Source: Pandoraea terrae (lineage in GTDB: Bacteria > Pseudomonadota > Gammaproteobacteria > Burkholderiales > Burkholderiaceae). From it: 64,000 nt of DNA. This document shows, piece after piece, positions 58,955-64,000 of this stretch (positions are counted from its first letter, which is position 1; each line of letters opens with the position of its first letter). Made by a program: the position numbers and the translations under genes. The DNA lies in contig NZ_CABPRZ010000019.1 in the NCBI RefSeq assembly GCF_902459695.1, positions 1 through 64,000 of the forward strand. The letters are read 5' to 3'. The notes under the pieces were generated by a model that made no database searches, was not told where the DNA came from, and saw only the letters and a list, made by a program, of their open reading frames with translations.

Positions 58955-60211
58955 TTACATAGGTTCGTGCAGACGGCCGTCCGTCTTGACGCAGACGCCT
59001 GCCTTGACGACGACGGGGATATGCTCGCCCTGCCCCAGCAGCAAGCTGATGTCCCGCACCGGATCCCCGTCGACGACGACCAGATCTGCCACCGCGCCCA
59101 CGGCCATGGTGCCGCGCGTGCCGGCTTCGCCGACGATGTCCGCAGCCACCGACGTCGCCGAACAGATGGCCGCCTCGTTGCCGACCACCTTGGCGCGCGC
59201 CAGAAACTCGTCCGACTGGTGCTGATGAAGCGCCTCGCCGAGCATGTCCGAGCCGAAGCCCGTCTTCACGCCGATGCGCGCCAGCAGGGCCAGCGCCTCG
59301 CGCCCCACTGAACGGGCCGCGTCGATCTTCGCGAGCGATGCTGCCGGGAAGCCCAGTTTCGGGCCGTATTCCAAAAGATGGTCGAGCGTGGCGAGTGTCG
59401 GCACCATGGCAACGTCGCGCTCGAGCATCAGGCGAGCGGTGTCCTCGTCGACGAGATTGCCATGCTCGATGCATTTCACCCCGGCTTCGACGGCGCGGCG
59501 GATAGCGCGCGCCGTGTAGGCATGGGCCATGACGTAAGTGCCCGCCGCAGCTGCTTCTTCCACGGCAGCGCGCAGCTCTGCGTCGGAGTATTGCGTGTTC
59601 GTGATCGGATCGTTGGGAGAGGCCACGCCGCCGGACGCCATGACCTTGATCTGCGCCGCTCCCTTGAGGATTTCTTCACGCACGGCGAGCCGTATCGCGT
59701 CGGCGCCGTCCACAACGCGTGCGATGGCGCCTTGCCGTCCGAGACAGCCGCAGGCGTCGCCGAGCTGGTCGCTGCGTTGACGGAAATCGCCGTGGCCTCC
59801 CGTCTGTGACAGTGCCTTGCCCGACGACAGGATGCGCGGGCCGGCCAAGGCACCGGAATTGACCGCTTCGCACATGCCGAAGTCGGCGCCGCCCGCATCG
59901 CGCACCGTCGTAAATCCCCGATTGAGCATGCCGCGCAGAATCGGCAGCGTGCGCAAGGCGGCAAGAAAGTTCGGCAAGACTGCGTTGGCACCGAGATTCG
60001 TACTCGACGCCACCACATGTACGTGAAGATCGATGAAGCCCGGCAGCACCGTGTGACCTGGCAGGCGAAGCCGGATATCAGGGGCAACGCCTGCGGGAAC
60101 CTTGCCGATGGCGGCGATGACACCGTCCTGAACAACGACATCGACGCCCTCCTGCCGCGTACGGCTGGCCGGATCGAAGACGTCGACGCCCTCAATAACC
60201 AGTATGCTCAT
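58955..60211 (-). CDS. Amidohydrolase, imidazolonepropionase/prolidase-like
   Basis: A 418-residue metal-dependent amidohydrolase. The HxH metal motif is in VLPGFIDLHVHVVASS (about residue 60), a probable lysine in AAQIKVMASGGVASPNDPI (about 185), histidines in YVMAHAYTARAI and CIEHGNLVDEDTA, and the Asp in TGFGSDMLGEALH (about 315). Relatives of this Sgx9260-like group hydrolyse N-acyl amino acids or Xaa-Pro dipeptides. Set between a permease and hydroxyproline genes, it may free hydroxyproline from a peptide or N-blocked form; this is inference. ATG at 60211; TTG at 60220 is in frame. Confidence 0.85.
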   Translation of the reverse strand: MSILVIEGVDVFDPASRTRQEGVDVVVQDGVIAAIGKVPAGVAPDIRLRLPGHTVLPGFIDLHVHVVASSTNLGANAVLPNFLAALRTLPILRGMLNRGFTTVRDAGGADFGMCEAVNSGALAGPRILSSGKALSQTGGHGDFRQRSDQLGDACGCLGRQGAIARVVDGADAIRLAVREEILKGAAQIKVMASGGVASPNDPITNTQYSDAELRAAVEEAAAAGTYVMAHAYTARAIRRAVEAGVKCIEHGNLVDEDTARLMLERDVAMVPTLATLDHLLEYGPKLGFPAASLAKIDAARSVGREALALLARIGVKTGFGSDMLGEALHQHQSDEFLARAKVVGNEAAICSATSVAADIVGEAGTRGTMAVGAVADLVVVDGDPVRDISLLLGQGEHIPVVVKAGVCVKTDGRLHEPM

Positions 60212-60216
60212 GAAAA

Positions 60217-61170
60217 TCAACCTCGAGTGGAATACGGCTTCATCAGCAGCGTGCCGAACAGGCTGACGACGGCCGCGGAGATGATGTAGTAGGCAGCGGA
60301 TTTCGGGTCACCCGTGAGCTGCATGAGCCACGTGATGATGAACGACGCAAATCCGCCAAAGATCGTGACCGCGCCGTTATAGGCCAGCGACAGGCCGGTG
60401 GTGCGTACGCGGCTCGGGAACATCTCGGTAAACAACGCGAGGATGGGGCCCGTATAGCCGGCGATGAGCACCCCGAAAACGACCTGGAACGTCAACAGCG
60501 TCGCGAAGGTCGGCGCGTTGTTCAGGTAGGAGAAAAGCGGATAGGTCAGGACGAGAATGGCGACTGCCGCCACGCGCAGCACGCGCGCCTTGCCGATGCG
60601 ATCGGAGAGCGCGCCGAACACCGGCGCCATGATCATAAGCACGGCGCCGCTCACGATGCCGGAGATGAAGCCCTGTTGCTGAGGCATGTGGAGCGTGCGG
60701 GTGGCATACGTCGGCACGTAGAACAGAATGACGTACGTGCACACCGTCCACAGCACTACCATCATCAGGCTCGACACGACCTGGCTCGGGTACTGGCGAA
60801 TGACGTCGCGCAGCGGCGTGTCGGCCCGCACGGTTTCCGTGGCGAATTCCGGCGTCTCGTCGATCTTCAGGCGGATGTAGTAGCCCACCGGCGCGACCAG
60901 CATGCCAACCACGAACGGAATGCGCCAGCCCCATTGGATCAGCGATTCGGTGGGCATGACCGACACGATGAGCGTACCGACCAAGCTGCCGATGACGACG
61001 GCGAAACCGACGCTGGTCTGGATCCAGCTCGAATAGAACGCGCGCTTGTCCGCGGGTGCGTGCTCCGTCAGGAATGCGGTGGCGCCGCCCATTTCGCCGC
61101 CTGCGGACAGGCCCTGCAACATGCGCGCCAGCACGATCAGGCACGGTGCGGCGATCCCGATCGATTCGTA
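60217..61170 (-). pseudogene. MHS-family metabolite permease, N-terminally truncated
   Basis: The remaining 305 or so residues are the C-terminal three quarters of an MHS-type (ProP/KgtP-like) major facilitator: RMLQGLSAGGEMGGATAFLT, WGWRIPFVVGMLVAPVGYYI, TEMFPSRVRTTGLSLAYNG. Family similarity extends upstream to about 61170 (YESIGIAAPCLIVLAR), then stops abruptly. About the first 110-120 residues, with the first membrane segments, and the promoter are missing. GTG at 61134 can only start a truncated, probably inactive protein. It is the first gene of the hydroxyproline unit; the amidohydrolase start lies five bases past its stop. Confidence 0.8.
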
Positions 61171-61878
61171 CCCAAGACGCTGAGCGAGGCGGGTTTTGAA
61201 GTGACAACAGCAAGTGTTGATGTTTCGTCGCGCCCATCCGTCGAAGCGTTGGTTGCAATGGCAACGTCACTGGGCGCGGTGCATGGACTTATCCATGCAG
61301 CCGGCGTCTCGCCGTCGCAGGCTTCGCCGCAAACCATTCTGAAAGTCGATCTTTACGGCACGGCACTGGTCCTCGAAGCGTTTGGCAAGGTCGTCGCGGA
61401 AGGAGGCTCCGGTGTTGTCATCGCATCGCAGTCCGGCCATCGTCTGCCGCCGCTCACGTTAGAAGAGAACAAGGCCCTCGCGACAACGCCTGTCGACCAG
61501 CTGCTGAACCTGCAGATGCTTCAGTTGGACCAGATCAAGGACACGCTACACGCCTATCAGTTGTCCAAGCGCGGAAACGCCCTGCGCGTAATGTTTGAAG
61601 CTGGTCGTTGGGGTGATCGCGGTGCCCGCGTCAATACCATCAGCCCGGGTATCATAATCACCCCTTTGGCAAAGGACGAACTGTCCGGGCCGCGCGGCGC
61701 TGGCTATCGGCGGATGATCGATGGTTGCCCTGCCAAGCGCGCGGGTACGCCAGACGAGGTGGCAAATGTCGCGGCGCTGCTCATGGGGCCGGAAGGCGGC
61801 TTCATCACGGGGAGCGACATCCTGATGGATGGAGGCGTCACCGCATCATACTGGTTCGGATCGCTGGCACCGCTTTAA
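61171..61878 (+). pseudogene. Short-chain dehydrogenase/reductase, N-terminally truncated
   Basis: About 235 residues of an SDR: KTLSEAGFEVTTASVDVSSR, VHGLIHAAGVSPSQASP, VVIASQSGHRLPPLT, the YxxxK of the active site in HAYQLSKRGNALRV, and a C-terminus ITGSDILMDGGVTASYWFG. The N-terminal nucleotide-binding TGxxxGxG segment, about 50 residues, is absent: the frame is open to the left, but that sequence belongs to the permease gene on the other strand. The earliest internal ATG (61258) would not restore cofactor binding. The two genes meet head to head near 61171-61180. Confidence 0.8.
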
Positions 61879-61982
61879 CACAGCGCGCTGACTTGCGTCG
61901 ATTGCGGCAGCCTGCTGCCGCTCATACGGCCGGCCTTCCAATCTTGTGAAGCACCCGCGAGTCAGCTGCTTGCAGGCTCGAT

Positions 61983-62311
61983 TCAGTGGGTCACCGACAC
62001 CACTTGACCTGAAATGTCTTCCGTCAAACATTTTCGGAAAACTTGTGCGACTACCGCCGCTCGAACGCCCTTGTTGGGGTCGCGTCCCATCGCCTCAAGC
62101 GCTTCCGATACCCACCCCGGGCTCACGACATTCACTCGAATCTTGCCTTGCAATTCAAGTGCGGCCGCCCGACCAAACGCCTCGATGCCGGCGTTCACCG
62201 TGCTCACAGCAGCGCTACCCCGCATTGGATGCTGCGCGAGCAGGCCACTGGTGAGTGTGATTGAGCCGCCTTGGGCGATATACGGAACGCCATAGCGGGC
62301 CAGGGCCTTTT
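61983..62311 (-). pseudogene. Short-chain dehydrogenase remnant (C-terminal half)
   Basis: The minus-strand frame reads ALARYGVPYIAQGGSITLTS, then GLLAQHPMRGSAAVSTVNAG, IEAFGRAAALELQGKIRVNV, VSPGWVSEALEAMG, and ends SGQVVSVTH. This is the second half of a small (about 200-residue) SDR of the kind whose active-site Tyr is not conserved (SGLLxxxP, STVNxxIEAF). The Rossmann N-terminal half is missing; its 5' side is replaced by the dmeR control region. It is probably dead. The 104 bases between this and the other SDR piece show no signal. Confidence 0.7.
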
Positions 62312-62337
62312 GGTATAGAAAACGTCGTCAGAATTCT

Positions 62338-62358
62338 GGTACTATACCCCCCTATACC
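62338..62358. promoter_or_regulatory. dmeR operator (ATA-C6-TAT inverted repeat)
   Basis: The sequence GGTACTATACCCCCCTATACC holds ATA and TAT arms around six C residues. This is the A/T-flanked G/C-tract operator pattern known for CsoR/RcnR/FrmR-family repressors. It lies 18 bases before the dmeR start codon and overlaps a TACTAT-like -10 box, so the repressor should block its own operon when metal is scarce. Confidence 0.75.
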
Positions 62359-62375
62359 ATCACGACAAGGCGAGT

Positions 62376-62654
62376 ATGAGCCACACTGTTCGCGAAAAGC
62401 AAAAGTTGCTCAATCGGGTTCGTCGAATCAAGGGGCAGGTCGAAGCGCTTGAGCGCGCCCTCGACGGCGAGCACGACTGCATGGAAATACTGCAGCAAAT
62501 CACCAGTTGCCGGGGGGCGATGAACGGCTTGTTGGCCGTCGTTCTCGAGGACCATATCCAAACCCATCTGGTCGATGCCGATTCCGACGATGGACATCAC
62601 GGCGGTAGCGCAAAAGCGCAGCTCATCGACGTCGTACATAGCTATTTCAAGTAG
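62376..62654 (+). CDS. dmeR: Metal-sensing repressor DmeR (CsoR/RcnR family)
   Basis: A 92-residue all-helical repressor. His3, Cys35, His60 and His64 are all present at exactly the positions that bind nickel and cobalt in RcnR, so it should sense those metals rather than copper or formaldehyde. Core: LLNRVRRIKGQVEALERALD, then HDCMEILQQITSCRGAMNGL. Its operator lies just upstream and the cation exporter gene follows after five bases. Metal binding would release the DNA and induce both genes. Confidence 0.92.
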   Translation: MSHTVREKQKLLNRVRRIKGQVEALERALDGEHDCMEILQQITSCRGAMNGLLAVVLEDHIQTHLVDADSDDGHHGGSAKAQLIDVVHSYFK

Positions 62655-62659
62655 AGCCC

Positions 62660-63700
62660 ATGATGCAAAGTTTCCAGGATTCCGCCTTCGGCGCAGGGCA
62701 TGACCACATCTTTCTTGGCGCGGGTCATGAAAGTAATGAGCGCAAAACATGGGCAGTGATTGCGCTCTGTAGTGCGATGATGCTCGTTGAAATCGTTGGT
62801 GGCAGTTTGTTCGGCTCGCTTGCGCTGGTGGCCGACGGCCTTCATATGTCAACGCACGCGGGTGCGATGCTCATCGCCGCGATGGCATACACCTACGCGC
62901 GCAAACATGCCACCGATTCACGCTTTGTCTTCGGCACCGGCAAGCTCGGCGACTTGGCGGGATTTACCAGTGCCATTGCGCTTGCGATGATTGCGCTGCT
63001 GATTGGTTACGAGGCAGTCTCCCGCTTCCTCTCGCCCGTGCCAATCCATTTCAGCGAGGCGATTCCCATCGCCGTGGTCGGGTTACTCGTCAATATCGCC
63101 AGTGTTTGGCTGCTGAGCGGCGACCATCACGGCCACAGCCATGGGCATAGTCACGGGCATAGTCACGGGCATAGTCACGGGCATGGTCACGAGGAACACG
63201 ACCACGAAGAAGAAGTTCAGCAAGAAGCGCATGCGCACGGTCATGACGACGCGCATGCTGCTGACACCCGCGACCACAATATCCGCTCCGCTTACATTCA
63301 CGTGATGGCGGATGCCGCCGTGTCTGTTCTTGCCATCATTGGACTTGTGTTGGCGCGAGCCTTTGGCTGGCTGTGGATGGACCCGCTCGCCGGCGTTATC
63401 GGTGCACTGGTGATTGCGAATTGGTCCTACGGCCTGATGCGCGATACGGGAGCGATTCTGCTCGACATGAGCCCCGATAAAAGCATGGCGGAAAAGGTGC
63501 GCCAAGCGATTGAGCAACAAGGCGACAAGATTCTTGACTTGCATGTGTGGCGACTGGGGCCGGGGCACATGAGCGCAGTGGTTTCCTTGGTCACCAACGA
63601 AGCACACCGCGACCCGCGCTTCTATCACGCGATGCTCAAACGCTTCAAGGGGCTGTCGCACGTCACTGTCGAGGTGCTTCCCGCTCAAGCGATGGCCTGA
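62660..63700 (+). CDS. dmeF: Co(II)/Ni(II) efflux transporter DmeF (CDF family)
   Basis: A 346-residue cation diffusion facilitator. Six membrane segments are visible; metal-site helices are SLALVADGLHMSTHAGAML (about residue 50) and IHVMADAAVSVLAIIGLVLA (about 215). Between segments 4 and 5 is a long His-rich loop (about 155-200) built from a repeated His-Gly-His-Ser unit. The cytoplasmic C-terminal domain (ILDLHVWRLGPGHMSAVVSL) is normal. The DmeF-type start HIFLGAGHESNERKTWAVI and the DmeR neighbour fix the family. It exports cobalt and nickel from the cytoplasm by proton exchange. Confidence 0.93.
   Translation: MMQSFQDSAFGAGHDHIFLGAGHESNERKTWAVIALCSAMMLVEIVGGSLFGSLALVADGLHMSTHAGAMLIAAMAYTYARKHATDSRFVFGTGKLGDLAGFTSAIALAMIALLIGYEAVSRFLSPVPIHFSEAIPIAVVGLLVNIASVWLLSGDHHGHSHGHSHGHSHGHSHGHGHEEHDHEEEVQQEAHAHGHDDAHAADTRDHNIRSAYIHVMADAAVSVLAIIGLVLARAFGWLWMDPLAGVIGALVIANWSYGLMRDTGAILLDMSPDKSMAEKVRQAIEQQGDKILDLHVWRLGPGHMSAVVSLVTNEAHRDPRFYHAMLKRFKGLSHVTVEVLPAQAMA
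63143..63190 (+). repeat. Tandem 12-bp repeat in dmeF (x4)
   Basis: GGGCATAGTCAC occurs three times in a row, followed by one copy with a single change (GGGCATGGTCAC). Each unit adds Gly-His-Ser-His to the metal-binding loop. The copy number can vary by slippage without shifting the frame. Confidence 0.9.
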
Positions 63701-63710
63701 CACGCAATCC

Positions 63711-63735
63711 TTACAAATATTTACCCTTTCTTACA
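63711..63735 (+). promoter_or_regulatory. Three TTAC direct repeats at 10-bp spacing
   Basis: TTACA at 63711, TTACC at 63721 and TTACA at 63731 are spaced exactly one helical turn apart, about 92 bases before the next start codon. This is the layout of binding sites for OmpR/PhoB-family response regulators. No response regulator gene is in the window. Confidence 0.55.
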
Positions 63736-63826
63736 GCAGCCCACGTTCGAAGTGCCTAGATTGCATGCGTGGCGACGAGGACGCGCATGTTGAGCATCCG
63801 GCGCCGCACAATTTTCGGAGACGACC

Positions 63827-64000
63827 ATGCTGAAGCTGAAACGGGAACTCGCGATCATCGCGGGGATCGGACTTGCCATCCTTAGCGCCGGTGCCTATGC
63901 CGCCGGCGGACATGGCGGTGGGGGAATGAGCGGTGGACATGGTATCGGCATGACCCCCGGTCATTCCGGCGGCTTCACGAATTCCAACGGCCTCAACGCC
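63827..64000 (+). CDS. Exported Gly/His-rich protein, partial
   Basis: At least 58 codons, running off the window. The ATG follows CGGAG. A signal peptide MLKLKRELAIIAGIGLAILS with cleavage after AYA is clear; the mature part starts AGGHGGGGMSGGHGIGMTPG and is rich in Gly and His. It is a small periplasmic or secreted protein, perhaps metal-binding, given the nearby dmeRF operon, but I recognise no family from this much. The TTAC repeats upstream suggest two-component control. Confidence 0.7.
   Translation, partial: MLKLKRELAIIAGIGLAILSAGAYAAGGHGGGGMSGGHGIGMTPGHSGGFTNSNGLNA

Noticed and set aside
63130-63195. Short repeats, possible CRISPR
   Set aside because: They are 12-bp in-frame units with no spacers, coding for the His-rich loop of DmeF.

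Overview
The window looks like a chromosomal piece of a high-GC betaproteobacterium of the family Burkholderiaceae, plausibly Pandoraea. The grounds are a Burkholderia-type porin, the neighbourhood polA / DUF2782 / thrB-type homoserine kinase / BPSS1780-family membrane protein / uvrD, the dnaG-rpoD-tRNA-Ile(CAT) block and a FolE2-type GTP cyclohydrolase. This is inference from gene content; no alignment was run.

Region 1 (1-10.6 kb) is an accessory, partly decayed catabolic segment ending at the 3' side of tRNA-Ile(CAT). Intact genes are an outer-membrane porin, a taurine/nitrate-type substrate-binding protein, a LysR regulator, a VanA/VanB-like Rieske oxygenase with its reductase, and an ABC permease plus ATPase. 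Between them lie broken genes: a D-amino-acid dehydrogenase, an IS3-type transposase fragment, a 4,5-dihydroxyphthalate-decarboxylase-like gene, a second substrate-binding protein and a tyrosine integrase. Palindromes of the form TGTGATCACA recur before the porin, the intact binding protein and the LysR gene, suggesting one shared regulator.

Region 2 (10.6-53.7 kb) is mostly conserved core: tRNA-Ile(CAT)-rpoD-dnaG-yqeY, a HI0933-type flavoprotein, tsaD, folE2, dxs-ispA-xseB (isoprenoid precursors), a solitary Rieske oxygenase, an EamA permease, a mercaptopyruvate sulfurtransferase, a ZIP metal transporter, a Tat-exported dienelactone-hydrolase-like protein, an NDH-2-type dehydrogenase, polA back to back with a LOG-family gene, a DUF2782 protein, homoserine kinase, a BPSS1780-like membrane protein, uvrD, valS-galU, a TusA-like protein, a Nudix hydrolase, a CLC channel, a four-gene minus-strand group (MFS, class II aldolase, 4-OT tautomerase, threonine aldolase), alaS, a class III CoA-transferase, an ECF sigma/anti-sigma pair and tRNA-Arg(CCT).

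Region 3 (53.7-64 kb) is again accessory. A gene-poor, partly AT-rich 1.3 kb stretch follows tRNA-Arg, then a chemoreceptor, then a minus-strand hydroxyproline operon: MHS permease, amidohydrolase, trans-3-hydroxy-L-proline dehydratase with the diagnostic Cys/Thr pair, and a delta-1-pyrroline-2-carboxylate reductase-like enzyme. The upstream end of this operon has been cut off: the permease lacks its N-terminus and abuts, head to head, a short-chain dehydrogenase that also lacks its N-terminus. After a second dehydrogenase remnant comes a dmeR-dmeF cobalt/nickel efflux operon with a recognisable operator, then a secreted Gly/His-rich protein that runs off the window, preceded by three TTAC repeats spaced 10 bp.

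I found no CRISPR array, rRNA, complete insertion sequence or complete prophage. The most notable points are the shared operator set, the decay and possible replacement of an ABC binding protein, the beheaded hydroxyproline operon, the zero-spacing polA/LOG start codons and the long basic N-terminal tail of RpoD.
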